In this document: in pieces, positions 1 to 7,272 of the stretch
How positions within the stretch are numbered: the stretch's first letter is position 1
Layout: each line of letters starts with the position of its first letter
Assembly (NCBI GenBank): GCA_022511355.1
Contig: JAFLRS010000023.1
Location: 1-17,262, forward strand
Direction: 5' to 3'
DNA: 17,262 nucleotides
DNA from: Alistipes sp.
GTDB taxonomy: Bacteria > Bacteroidota > Bacteroidia > Bacteroidales > Rikenellaceae
Notes under the pieces: generated by a model
The model's input: the letters and a program-made list of their open reading frames with translations, nothing else
What the model was told of the DNA's origin: nothing
The model's database searches: none
Made by a program: the position numbers and the translations under genes

Positions 1-646
1 TGTCGGGCAGCTGACCGGTTCCGAATCCCGAAGCTTCGTTTACGAGTACGGGAGGTTCCACCTCGAGATAACCTGCTTTGGTATTGCAGTCGAGGAAGTA
101 GTTGATGAGTGCCCGCTGCAGACGTGCGCCCTGACCTTTGTATACGGGGAAGCCTGCTCCCGTGAGTTTTACGCCCAAATCGAAATCAATGATGTCGTAT
201 TTTGCGGCGAGTTCCCAGTGCGGAAGCGGATTTTCGGGCAGAGCCGAATAGTTTTCGTCGAGTTTCACGACGAGGTTATCTTCGGCGGTTTTGCCTTCGG
301 GGACTATTTCTGCGGGGAAGTTGGGGAGCAGCACCACGAGCGACTGAAGCTCGTCGGTAACGGCGCGATGTTCGGCGTCGAGCTCTGCCGAATGCGCTTT
401 GAGTTCCGCTACGAAGCGTTTTTTCTCTTCCGCTTCTTCGCGTTTGCCCTGTCCCATAAGTGCGCCTATGGCCTTTGCTGCTTTGTTTTGCTCGGCAAGA
501 GTGTTGTCGAGTTCTGCCTGAAGTGCCTTGCGACGGTCGTCGAGCACTTCGATCTTTTCGATAACGGGAGCGGCATCGAAACCTTTCTTCGCCAGTTTGC
601 GGACGGCTTCGGCCTTGTCGCCCCTGATTTGTTGAAGTGTAAGCAT
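1..646 (-). CDS. serS: Seryl-tRNA synthetase, N-terminal part (3' end beyond window)
   Basis: Charges tRNA-Ser with serine in the cytoplasm (class II aminoacyl-tRNA synthetase). The reading frame starts at the ATG complementary to 644-646 and runs off the left edge, giving 215 residues, about half of the usual 420-430. It opens MLTLQQIRGDKAEAVRKL, followed by a charged, heptad-like segment to about residue 110, which is the tRNA-binding coiled-coil arm of SerRS. After it come LTGAGFPVYKG and then RLQRALINYFLD and EVEPPVLVNEASGFGTGQLP, the motif 1 region of bacterial SerRS. The start is supported by a match to the family N terminus and a -7 promoter box 49 bases upstream. It is transcribed divergently from the U32 gene. 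The C-terminal catalytic domain (motifs 2 and 3) is not visible. Confidence 0.97.
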   Translation of the reverse strand, partial: MLTLQQIRGDKAEAVRKLAKKGFDAAPVIEKIEVLDDRRKALQAELDNTLAEQNKAAKAIGALMGQGKREEAEEKKRFVAELKAHSAELDAEHRAVTDELQSLVVLLPNFPAEIVPEGKTAEDNLVVKLDENYSALPENPLPHWELAAKYDIIDFDLGVKLTGAGFPVYKGQGARLQRALINYFLDCNTKAGYLEVEPPVLVNEASGFGTGQLPD

Positions 647-694
647 TACTATCAGTTTTTTACCTTGTTTTCAACCTTTTCGGAATAATATGCG

Positions 695-702
695 CAAAAT
701 TA
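695..702 (-). promoter_or_regulatory. Predicted serS promoter, -7 box
   Basis: On the minus strand these bases read TAATTTTG, a full match to the Bacteroidota -7 consensus TAnnTTTG, 48 bases upstream of the serS ATG. I see no convincing TTTG -33 box at the expected 19-21 base spacing. The box lies back to back with the promoter of the U32 operon (748-755, plus strand). Confidence 0.6.
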
Positions 703-747
703 AGAAAAATGGTTGATATTGTTCGCATCGTTACACATAATATTTCG

Positions 748-755
748 TATTTTTG
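748..755 (+). promoter_or_regulatory. Predicted promoter of the U32/methyltransferase operon, -7 box
   Basis: Reads TATTTTTG, matching TAnnTTTG, and ends 19 bases before the ATG at 775, so the 5' leader would be very short. The best -33 candidate is TTCG at 722-725 with a 22-base spacer, which is weak. The two -7 boxes of the divergent serS and U32 units are about 45 bases apart. Confidence 0.6.
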
Positions 756-774
756 CCGAAAACGTGAATGAGCG

Positions 775-2586
775 ATGAAACTTACCGAACTTTTGGCTCC
801 TGCGAAGGATTATGAAACCGCTGTCGATGCAATCGATTGCGGTGCCGATGCCGTATATATAGGAGGTTCGAAGTTCGGAGCGCGGTATGCGGCCGGCAAC
901 AGTATAGACGATATAGGACGAACCGTAGAGTATGCGCATAAGTTCGGCGTGAGGGTCTATGCCACGCTCAATACTCTGCTGTTCGACGATGAGATAGAAG
1001 AGGCGCGGCGTCAGGCCGAGTCGCTGGTCGATACGGGAGTGGATGCCCTTATAGTTCAGGATGCCGCATATTGCCGAATGGGGTTGCGGGCCGAACTTCA
1101 TGCATCGACGCAGATGTGCAACATGACTCCCGAACATACGGCTTTTCTTGCTGACTGCGGTTTTTCCCGCGTGATTTTGGAACGTGCCCTTTCGCTCGAA
1201 GAGATTCGCCGCATAGCTTCGGTTACGGATGCCGAGATAGAGTGTTTCGTTCACGGTGCGATTTGCGTGGGTCACAGCGGACGCTGTTTTCTGTCGCGTT
1301 CGACCTGCGAACGCAGCGGCAATCGCGGAGCGTGCAGTCAGCCGTGCCGCCTGCCTTATGACCTTACCGATGCCGACCGCAATGTCATAATCAAAGGCCG
1401 GCATCTGCTGTCGCTGCGCGATATGTCGCTTGAGAAACGTATAGGCGATTTGCTCGATGCGTGGGTAACCTCGTTCAAGATAGAGGGTCGTCTGAAAGAC
1501 AGGATATATGTCAGAAATATCGTGTCGCATTATCGACGCGCTCTCGATGAGGCTATGGCTTCGCGCGGCGGATTCGCCCGCTCGTCGGCCGGATACAGCC
1601 GTCCGGAGTTCGTCTCCGACCCCACCAAGAGCTTTACGCGCGGAGGTACGGAGTATTATCTCGACGGAAAATGTGCCGGTTCGGCCTCGTTCGATACGCC
1701 GAAGGCGGTGGGCGAGTATCTGGGTCGCGTCGTCTCGGCCGACCGCCGCGGATTTGTCATCGATGGCAGGAAGCCTGCTGCCGGTGACGGAATATGCTTC
1801 ATAACGGCTGACGGACTGAAGGGTACGAATATAAACGGAATAGAGGGCGACCGCATCATCCCCAACAGAATGGATGATATAACCGTCGGCTGCGTGATAT
1901 ACCGCAATTTCGACAGAGTTTTCGCCAAAAGCGTGGAGAATGCACGCCTGCGTCGGTCGATAGGATGCCGGGCAGAGGTCTCCGTCGGGCATGACTGCCT
2001 GACCATGACCTTTACCGATGAGGAGTCGGTGTCGGTGACCGTAACGGCGGCAGGAACTTTCGACAAAGCTTCTGATGCGGAACGAATGAACTCCGTGGTG
2101 CGAACCCAGACCGCAAAGAGCGGCGATACGATTTTCGATATTACCGAAGTGACGGTGCGCAATGACGACGGATTGTTCGTTCCGTCGTCGGTTCTTAACT
2201 CCCTGCGTCGCGAGGGTTTGCAGAGGCTTGCGAATGCGCGTACAGAACGTCGGGGCGAGCGTCGCATTTTTGTAGAGAACCGCGATGTTCCCTATTATAA
2301 AAAGTCGCTTTCGGCGCAGGACAACGTTACCAACCGCTTGTCGGAGGAGTTCTATCGGACGCACGGAGTCGAGAATATCGAACGCGGTCTCGATTTGCGC
2401 GACAGTACGGTCGGGGAGTGCGTAATGCGGACAAGCTACTGTTTGCGCCGCGAGATTGGAGAGTGTTTGAAGGAGGGCAGCCGTTTGCGCGGCGAACTCT
2501 GGCTCGAACACGGAATAAACAGATATTTATTGCAATTCGACTGTGCGCGTTGCGAGATGTCGCTTGTCGATTGCACAAAACGATAA
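775..2586 (+). CDS. rlhA: U32 family protein, RlhA-type (23S rRNA C2501 hydroxylation factor)
   Basis: Peptidase family U32 members are annotated as collagenase-like proteases, but the Escherichia coli homologues RlhA and TrhP are needed for hydroxylation of 23S rRNA C2501 and of tRNA uridine 34. This 603-residue protein starts with LLAPAKDYETAVDAI and ADAVYIGGSKFGARYAAGNS (residues 25-44), which resembles RlhA more than the shorter TrhP. The U32 signature lies at 158-174 (CFVHGAICVGHSGRCFLS). Cys164, Cys171, Cys187 and Cys191 are placed like the iron-sulphur ligands of the family, and Cys178 is an extra cysteine. The C-terminal half has the long extension of RlhA (DUF3656-like, with the motif TAKSGDTIF). 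The ATG at 775 gives the conserved N terminus and follows a -7 box. It is first in an operon with the methyltransferase, 6 bases downstream. The exact RNA target is inferred from homology. Confidence 0.88.
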   Translation: MKLTELLAPAKDYETAVDAIDCGADAVYIGGSKFGARYAAGNSIDDIGRTVEYAHKFGVRVYATLNTLLFDDEIEEARRQAESLVDTGVDALIVQDAAYCRMGLRAELHASTQMCNMTPEHTAFLADCGFSRVILERALSLEEIRRIASVTDAEIECFVHGAICVGHSGRCFLSRSTCERSGNRGACSQPCRLPYDLTDADRNVIIKGRHLLSLRDMSLEKRIGDLLDAWVTSFKIEGRLKDRIYVRNIVSHYRRALDEAMASRGGFARSSAGYSRPEFVSDPTKSFTRGGTEYYLDGKCAGSASFDTPKAVGEYLGRVVSADRRGFVIDGRKPAAGDGICFITADGLKGTNINGIEGDRIIPNRMDDITVGCVIYRNFDRVFAKSVENARLRRSIGCRAEVSVGHDCLTMTFTDEESVSVTVTAAGTFDKASDAERMNSVVRTQTAKSGDTIFDITEVTVRNDDGLFVPSSVLNSLRREGLQRLANARTERRGERRIFVENRDVPYYKKSLSAQDNVTNRLSEEFYRTHGVENIERGLDLRDSTVGECVMRTSYCLRREIGECLKEGSRLRGELWLEHGINRYLLQFDCARCEMSLVDCTKR

Positions 2587-2592
2587 CGGTTT

Positions 2593-3492
2593 ATGAGAGA
2601 AGACCTTACTCCGCAATTTGCGGATTATGAACTTATAGATTCGGGCGATTTCGAGAAGTTGGAGCGTTTCGGCGGATATGTTACGCGGCGTCCCGAGCCG
2701 CAGGCCATATGGAAGAAGAGTCTTTCCGAGGAGGAGTGGCGCAGATTGACAGATGCGCGGTTCAGCCGTGACGAGCGCGGCGGCAAGGCCGACAAGGGCG
2801 AGCGCGGAGAGTGGACTCTGCGCGGCGATACTCCGTCGCGATGGTGGATGCGCTATGGATATAAGGATATGAATATCGATATGCGCATAGGGCTTACCTC
2901 GTTCAAACACGTGGGTATTTTCCCCGAGCAGGCGGCCAACTGGAACTTCATTTATGACGAATGCCGCCGAATGAAAGAGGCGGGCATGAATCCCGGGGTG
3001 TTGAATCTGTTTGCCTATACGGGCGGAGCCACGCTGGCGGCCCGCAGCGGCGGAGCCGATACGGTGCATATCGATTCGGTGAAGCAGGTGGTTACGTGGT
3101 CGCGCGAGAATATGGAGCGAAGCGGACTCGACGGCGTGCGCTGGATAGTTGAAGATGCGTTGAAGTTCGTCAATCGCGAAGTGCGTCGCGGCAAACGTTA
3201 CAACGGCATAATTCTCGACCCTCCAGCTTATGGCCGCGGTGCCGACGGCGAGAAGTGGGTTTTGGAGGAGAATATAGGCGAAATGCTCGAATGCTGCGCC
3301 GAGCTTCTCGAACCGAAAAATTCGTTTTTAGTGCTGAATCTATACTCGATGGGGTTGTCTTCGATGATTGCCCGCACGGCGGTGCATCAGGCTTTCGGCA
3401 AGCCCGTAACGGAGCAGTACGGAGAGTTGTATTTCGAAGACCGCGGCGGCAAACGGCTGCCGTTGGGTACGTATTACAGATTCAAACGGTAA
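2593..3492 (+). CDS. Class I SAM-dependent methyltransferase, RlmI-like (COG1092 type)
   Basis: Probably methylates RNA with S-adenosylmethionine in the cytoplasm. In the 299 residues, motif I is NLFAYTGGATLAAR (138-151), the acidic residue that would bind the SAM ribose is Asp161, and motif IV is DPPAYGRG (209-216). NLFxYTGG and the DPP motif are typical of the RlmI/RlmK group of 23S rRNA cytosine-C5 or guanine methyltransferases. HVGIFPEQ (106-113) matches the conserved segment before motif I. Unlike RlmI it has no clear N-terminal PUA domain; the first 90 residues are charged and family-specific. It begins 6 bases after the U32 stop, so the two are almost certainly cotranscribed, which supports an RNA-modification role. 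Substrate base and position cannot be read from the sequence. Confidence 0.85.
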   Translation: MREDLTPQFADYELIDSGDFEKLERFGGYVTRRPEPQAIWKKSLSEEEWRRLTDARFSRDERGGKADKGERGEWTLRGDTPSRWWMRYGYKDMNIDMRIGLTSFKHVGIFPEQAANWNFIYDECRRMKEAGMNPGVLNLFAYTGGATLAARSGGADTVHIDSVKQVVTWSRENMERSGLDGVRWIVEDALKFVNREVRRGKRYNGIILDPPAYGRGADGEKWVLEENIGEMLECCAELLEPKNSFLVLNLYSMGLSSMIARTAVHQAFGKPVTEQYGELYFEDRGGKRLPLGTYYRFKR

Positions 3493-3503
3493 AATAAGAG
3501 CGA

Positions 3504-3526
3504 ATGTCGCCTTTGTATGGTGACAT
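3504..3526. other. Inverted repeat (8-bp stem) between the methyltransferase gene and the SulP gene
   Basis: ATGTCGCC (3504-3511) and GGTGACAT (3519-3526) form an 8-bp stem with one G-U pair around a 7-base loop. It begins 11 bases after the methyltransferase stop codon. No T-run follows on the plus strand (an A-run does, at 3534-3540), so it is not a classical terminator. It ends 17 bases before the -7 box of the SulP promoter, where an operator would sit. It could be a weak terminator or a protein-binding site. Confidence 0.4.
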
Positions 3527-3543
3527 CGTGACGAAAAAAAGCC

Positions 3544-3551
3544 TATCTTTG
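3544..3551 (+). promoter_or_regulatory. Predicted promoter of the SulP transporter gene, -7 box
   Basis: TATCTTTG matches TAnnTTTG and lies 43 bases upstream of the ATG at 3595. A TTTG at 3512-3515 is too far away (28-base spacer) to be a standard -33 box and falls inside the hairpin loop. The same octamer TATCTTTG is used before the M3 peptidase and GH130 genes. Confidence 0.6.
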
Positions 3552-3594
3552 CGACCGTTTCAGGTCAGTTAAGGTTTATACTACTATTTATATC

Positions 3595-5292
3595 ATGGAT
3601 TTGAAGAATACTCTCGACTTTCATCCCAAACTCTTCTCCGCACTGCGCAACTATTCGCGTTCGCGGTTTACGGCCGATTTGATGGCCGGCATAATTGTGG
3701 GCATCGTGGCGCTGCCTCTTGCAATCGCATTCGGTATAGCATCGGGCGTCACTCCCGAAAAGGGATTGGTGACGGCTATCGTAGGCGGTCTTATCGTTTC
3801 GCTGCTCGGCGGTTCGAATGTTCAGATAGGCGGTCCTACGGGTGCATTCATAGTGATAGTCTACGGCATAATAGCCAAATTCGGAATCGAAGGTCTTGCC
3901 ATAGCCACATTCATAGCGGGCATCATAATGCTGACGATAGGTCTGCTTAAGCTCGGAACGGTCATCAAGTTCATTCCTTATCCCATAGTGGTCGGTTTCA
4001 CGGGCGGTATCGCGCTTACGATATTTACGACCCAGATAAAGGATTTGTTCGGAATGACAATCGAGGATATGCCTGCCGATTTCCTCTCGAAATGGGCCGT
4101 ATATTTTCAGAACTTCGGAAGCACGAATCTATGTTCTCTCGGAGTGGGCATAGTCAGCATACTTATCATACTGCTTACGCCCAAGATATCGAAGAAGGTG
4201 CCGGGATCGCTGGCCGCAATCATCATCGTTACGGTGGCGTCGTATTTTCTGCGGCGATATGCCGGCATGACCTCGGTGGAGACCATCGGCGACCGTTTTA
4301 CAATCAACGCATCGTTGCCGATGCCGTCGGGTATAAGTTTCAATATGGAGACAATCAATATGCTGCTGCCGTCGGCCTTTACGATTGCGGTACTCGGCTC
4401 GATTGAATCGCTTCTGTCGGCCACGGTTGCCGACGGTGTTACGGGCGACCGTCACAACTCCAATACGGAACTTATAGCGCAGGGTGCCGCCAATATGATT
4501 GTACCTCTGTTCGGCGGTATTCCTGTTACGGGAGCCATCGCGCGCACCATGACCAATATCAACAATGGCGGACGCACTCCGGTGGCGGGTATCATACATG
4601 CGGTGGTTCTGCTGTTGATTCTGTTGTTCTTGTCGCCTCTGACAAAACATATTCCTATGGCTTGTCTGGCGGGCGTGCTGATTGTGGTGTCGTATAACAT
4701 GAGCGAGTGGCGTACAATCAAGGCCATGATTGCGCACAATGCCAAATCGGATGTCGCGGTGCTGACAGTTACGCTGCTGCTGACCGTGATATTCGACCTT
4801 ACGATAGCCATCGAGGTAGGTTTGGTAATGGCGGTTCTGCTCTTTATGCGCCGTGTTATGGAGAGTACCCAGATTAAGGTCATCCGCGACCAGATGGAGA
4901 TTCATCACGACGGAGAGAGTCATGACGAACAGCTTTCGATACCCGAGGGTACGGAGGTGTACGAAATCGAGGGTCCGTTCTTCTTCGGCATAGCCAACAA
5001 GTTCGACGAGGCGATGCGCCGAGTGAAGAAGTCGAGCCGCATACGTGTGGTTCGTATGCGCAAAGTGACCTTCATCGACTCTACGGGATTGCACAACCTC
5101 GAGATTTTCATACGCTCCTCGCATCGCGAAGAGAAGGTGGTGATTCTTTCGGGAGTGCATACCGATGTGCGCAGGTCGCTTGAGCGTGCAGGCATTTGCG
5201 ATTTGGTGGGTGCCGACAATGTTTGCGACCACATAGACAAAGCCCTTGCCCGTGCGGCCGAAGTGGCCGAAGAGTTGAAGTCGCGGCAGTAA
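3595..5292 (+). CDS. SulP family inorganic anion transporter with C-terminal STAS domain
   Basis: Inner-membrane secondary transporter of the SLC26/SulP family. Bacterial members move sulphate, bicarbonate or dicarboxylates such as fumarate/succinate (DauA). The 565 residues fit the family size. Hydrophobic segments run from about residue 28 to 418. Conserved blocks are VALPLAIAFGIASG (38-51), IGGPTGAF (78-85), ESLLSATVADG (271-281), ELIAQGAAN (292-300) and GGIPVTGAIART (307-318). The STAS domain spans about 450-555 and carries the DSTG motif (495-498) whose serine is the phosphorylation-type site of anti-sigma antagonist folds. A His/Glu/Asp-rich linker (HHDGESHDE, 437-445) joins the two parts. 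It forms a single-gene unit with its own promoter and terminator. No carbonic anhydrase or sulphur-assimilation gene is adjacent, so the substrate is undetermined. Confidence 0.93.
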   Translation: MDLKNTLDFHPKLFSALRNYSRSRFTADLMAGIIVGIVALPLAIAFGIASGVTPEKGLVTAIVGGLIVSLLGGSNVQIGGPTGAFIVIVYGIIAKFGIEGLAIATFIAGIIMLTIGLLKLGTVIKFIPYPIVVGFTGGIALTIFTTQIKDLFGMTIEDMPADFLSKWAVYFQNFGSTNLCSLGVGIVSILIILLTPKISKKVPGSLAAIIIVTVASYFLRRYAGMTSVETIGDRFTINASLPMPSGISFNMETINMLLPSAFTIAVLGSIESLLSATVADGVTGDRHNSNTELIAQGAANMIVPLFGGIPVTGAIARTMTNINNGGRTPVAGIIHAVVLLLILLFLSPLTKHIPMACLAGVLIVVSYNMSEWRTIKAMIAHNAKSDVAVLTVTLLLTVIFDLTIAIEVGLVMAVLLFMRRVMESTQIKVIRDQMEIHHDGESHDEQLSIPEGTEVYEIEGPFFFGIANKFDEAMRRVKKSSRIRVVRMRKVTFIDSTGLHNLEIFIRSSHREEKVVILSGVHTDVRRSLERAGICDLVGADNVCDHIDKALARAAEVAEELKSRQ

Positions 5293-5312
5293 TCCGGCGC
5301 GACAGGCGAATG

Positions 5313-5346
5313 AAAAGTCCCCGAATCTCAAAATTCGGGGACTTTT
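5313..5346. terminator. Bidirectional intrinsic terminator between convergent operons
   Basis: AAAAGTCCCCGAAT (5313-5326) and ATTCGGGGACTTTT (5333-5346) are perfect 14-bp inverted repeats around the 6-base loop CTCAAA. A-runs and T-runs flank the GC core on both strands, so it can end transcription from SulP (stop at 5292, plus strand) and from the chromate-transporter operon (stop at 5351, minus strand). Confidence 0.9.
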
Positions 5347-5350
5347 CGGT

Positions 5351-5893
5351 TTAGAGTACGTAATACTTTATTATTCCGCAGAGTGCCGCTATTACTATAA
5401 GCAGTATGGGATTTACTTTGAAGTAGGAGCCGGCGAGACACCCTCCGAAGAAAATCCAGCTCCACGTGTCTATAAAGTTGCGTTCGCCCTCGCCGCTTGC
5501 GAATATGAGCAGCAAACCTGCCGAGACTATCATGCCTATGGCTACGGGTTTCATTCCGGCAACGGCTCCCGATATGTATCGGTTGTTGTGCAGTTTGAGG
5601 AAGAATCGCGTAAAGAGAATCATGATTGTGAGTGCGGGCAGGCAGACGGCGAATGTCGCTATAATCGAACCCCAGACGCCTGCCACGGTATAACCTATGT
5701 ATGTTGCGGAGTTTATGGCTATGGGTCCGGGTGTGATTTGGGATACGGCTATTATGTCGGCGAATTCGGCTCCGGTGAGCCATCCTCGCCGCACCACTAT
5801 TTCGTCCTGAATGAGCGACAGCATGGCATAACCGCCGCCGAAGCCGAAGAATCCTATCTTAAGATAGCTTAGGAAGAGTTGCAGCAGAATCAT
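5351..5893 (-). CDS. Chromate transporter (CHR) family protein, short type, second of pair
   Basis: Integral membrane protein of 180 residues, the half-length form of the CHR family. Long CHR proteins contain two such domains, while short ones are encoded as adjacent pairs. Visible motifs are the family's FGFGGGYAM near the N terminus (FGGGYAM at 18-24), DEIV following it, and SQITPGPIAINSATYIGY (51-68). The remainder consists of hydrophobic segments. Its ATG overlaps the stop of the upstream paralogue by 4 bases (ATGA at 5890-5893), a sign of coupled translation. Family members have been linked to chromate efflux, with sulphate or other anions as possible natural substrates. The true substrate here is unknown. 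It is the last gene of the rsmE operon and ends 4 bases before the shared terminator. Confidence 0.9.
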   Translation of the reverse strand: MILLQLFLSYLKIGFFGFGGGYAMLSLIQDEIVVRRGWLTGAEFADIIAVSQITPGPIAINSATYIGYTVAGVWGSIIATFAVCLPALTIMILFTRFFLKLHNNRYISGAVAGMKPVAIGMIVSAGLLLIFASGEGERNFIDTWSWIFFGGCLAGSYFKVNPILLIVIAALCGIIKYYVL

Positions 5894-6435
5894 GATTTAT
5901 CGGCTTTTCGGGTTATCAGGAGCGTTGCGGCAATTCCGACAGCCGCGCCGGCAATGAGTACCGGAACGGGCGGTATGGCGAAATACCACAGAGCTATGCC
6001 TATGATTACGGCGAGTACCTTCAGTGCCGGAGTCATTCCGCGCATGAGGCTCGCGACGGGAGCGATGATAAGTGCCACGACCGCAGGACGCATACCTTTG
6101 AATGCGGCATCGACGACCTCGTTGTCGCGCACGTCGGTAAAGAACATCGCTATTAAGAGAATTATTGCGAAAGAGGGCAAGACGGCACCAGTTATGGCGG
6201 CCACTGCGCCTGCATATCCGCGCATTTTGTATCCCACGAATACCGAGGTGTTAAGCGACAGCGGACCGGGGGCCGACTGGGCTACGGTTAGCAAATCGAG
6301 AAAATCCTTTTCGGCAATCCACCGGCGGTTCTCAATGACCTCGCGCTGAATGAGCGGAATCATGGCATAGCCTCCGCCGAAGGTAAAGGCTCCGATTTTG
6401 AAGAACGATATGAAGAGTTGTGCCAGCTGTTTCAT
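5890..6435 (-). CDS. Chromate transporter (CHR) family protein, short type, first of pair
   Basis: Membrane protein of 181 residues, homologous to the next gene in the operon. It shows FTFGGGYAMIPLIQREV (FGGGYAM at 19-25), the W39 region, AQSAPGPLSLNTSVFVGY (52-69) and several further hydrophobic stretches, ending in a basic tail (TRKADKS). The PGP motif and the FGGGYAM block are the hallmarks of CHR domains. In Bacillus subtilis both partners of such a pair are needed, so these two probably form a heteromeric transporter; that is inference. It starts 3 bases after the rsmE stop and overlaps its partner by 4 bases. No chromate-resistance regulator (ChrB-like) or reductase is nearby, so metal resistance is not demonstrated. 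Confidence 0.9.
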   Translation of the reverse strand: MKQLAQLFISFFKIGAFTFGGGYAMIPLIQREVIENRRWIAEKDFLDLLTVAQSAPGPLSLNTSVFVGYKMRGYAGAVAAITGAVLPSFAIILLIAMFFTDVRDNEVVDAAFKGMRPAVVALIIAPVASLMRGMTPALKVLAVIIGIALWYFAIPPVPVLIAGAAVGIAATLLITRKADKS

Positions 6436-6438
6436 ATC

Positions 6439-7155
6439 CTACATTTTCGGACCGTTTTTTACGGCAGCCGCCGCCACGGCCATTACGGCAGCTGTTTCGG
6501 TGCGCAGACGTTGATGTCCGAGCGTTATTTCGATGCAGCCGGCCGTTACCGCCTCGGCAATCTCTTCGCGGGAGAAATCGCCCTCCGGCCCGATGAATAC
6601 CAGTGCATTTTCGCCCGCTGCCAGCTCGGTCGCGAAGTATCTCTTTTCGCCGAAAGGCTCGTCGCAATGAGCGATGAATCGGCGTCCGTCGAAAGGCATG
6701 GCCAGCACGTCGCGGAACGAGGTGAGTTCGTGCAGCACGGGGTGATAGGCTTTTAGCGACTGCTTTACGGCGGCGGTTATGACTTTGTTTTCGCGTTCGG
6801 TTTTGATTGTGCGCCGTTCGCTGTGCGCGCACTCTGTGGGGATAATCTCCGACACTCCGATTTCGGTCGCTTTCTCGAGAAACCATTCGAACCGGTCGAT
6901 GTTTTTTGTCGGTGCGACGGCCATGATGAGATTATAGGGCATCTTTTCGAACTCGGGGGTCATGCCGATGATTCTGACCCGGCATCGGCGTGCGTCGGCC
7001 GATGCGATCTCGCATTCGTATATGCCGCCTCGTCCGTCGGTAATGTGCAGACGGTCGCCTTCGGCAAGCCGCAGTACGCGTATGCAGTGTTTCGACTCCT
7101 CTTCACCGAGCGTGTATTCGGGTGTCGTTATGTCGGGAGCGTAAAAGAGTTGCAT
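6439..7155 (-). CDS. rsmE: 16S rRNA m3U1498 methyltransferase RsmE
   Basis: Methylates N3 of U1498 of 16S rRNA in the assembled 30S subunit, using SAM; member of the SPOUT (trefoil-knot) superfamily. At 238 residues it fits the family length of about 240. The N-terminal part (1-70) is the PUA-like RNA-binding domain, including SKHCIRVLRL (21-30). Knot-domain motifs are KATEIGVSEI (95-104), the R/K-rich helix ending AVKQSLKAYHP (129-139), FIGPEGDFS (187-195) and the SAM-pocket loop LGHQRLRTETA (212-222). The ATG at 7155 gives the family N terminus MQLFYAPD. It is the first gene of an operon with the two CHR genes; the next start is 3 bases after its stop. Its promoter is divergent from that of the M3 peptidase genes. 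Confidence 0.96.
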   Translation of the reverse strand: MQLFYAPDITTPEYTLGEEESKHCIRVLRLAEGDRLHITDGRGGIYECEIASADARRCRVRIIGMTPEFEKMPYNLIMAVAPTKNIDRFEWFLEKATEIGVSEIIPTECAHSERRTIKTERENKVITAAVKQSLKAYHPVLHELTSFRDVLAMPFDGRRFIAHCDEPFGEKRYFATELAAGENALVFIGPEGDFSREEIAEAVTAGCIEITLGHQRLRTETAAVMAVAAAAVKNGPKM

Positions 7156-7183
7156 TGAATTTCCGTTGTAAGTTCGCGAGGTG

Positions 7184-7191
7184 CAAAGTTA
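7184..7191 (-). promoter_or_regulatory. Predicted promoter of the rsmE-CHR operon, -7 box
   Basis: Reads TAACTTTG on the minus strand, matching TAnnTTTG, 28 bases upstream of the rsmE ATG. A TTTG-like -33 box (complement of 7206-7209) is only 14 bases away, shorter than the usual spacer. It is divergent from the M3 peptidase promoter at 7237-7244. Confidence 0.55.
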
Positions 7192-7236
7192 AAAATAATT
7201 GTCATCAAAAAGTGTACGCGTTATATAAAATTGTAC

Positions 7237-7244
7237 TATCTTTG
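7237..7244 (+). promoter_or_regulatory. Predicted promoter of the M3 peptidase pair, -7 box
   Basis: TATCTTTG, a full match to TAnnTTTG, 28 bases before the ATG at 7273. The region upstream is AT-rich but has no clear TTTG at the standard -33 spacing. Confidence 0.6.
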
Positions 7245-7272
7245 ACGTTGTTTTATACGATTAGATAGCAAA

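Noticed and set aside
218..688. A 156-codon plus-strand frame at the left end
   Set aside because: It is antisense to serS, whose minus-strand frame matches SerRS along its whole visible length. The Phe-rich translation is an artefact of the coiled-coil coding sequence read backwards.
700..2511. A 603-codon open frame on the minus strand, the same length as the U32 protein it overlaps
   Set aside because: It is fully antisense to a well-supported family member, its translation shows no recognisable domain, and long antisense frames are common in this codon usage. The equal length is coincidence.
4129..5331. A 400-codon minus-strand frame opposite the SulP gene
   Set aside because: The His/Arg/Gln-rich, low-complexity translation has no motifs, and it reads through the terminator at 5313-5346. 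It is a shadow of the transporter gene.
5351..6435. A chromate-resistance island, suggested by the CHR genes
   Set aside because: No ChrB-type regulator, reductase, transposase or compositional break is present; the genes sit in a housekeeping operon with rsmE.
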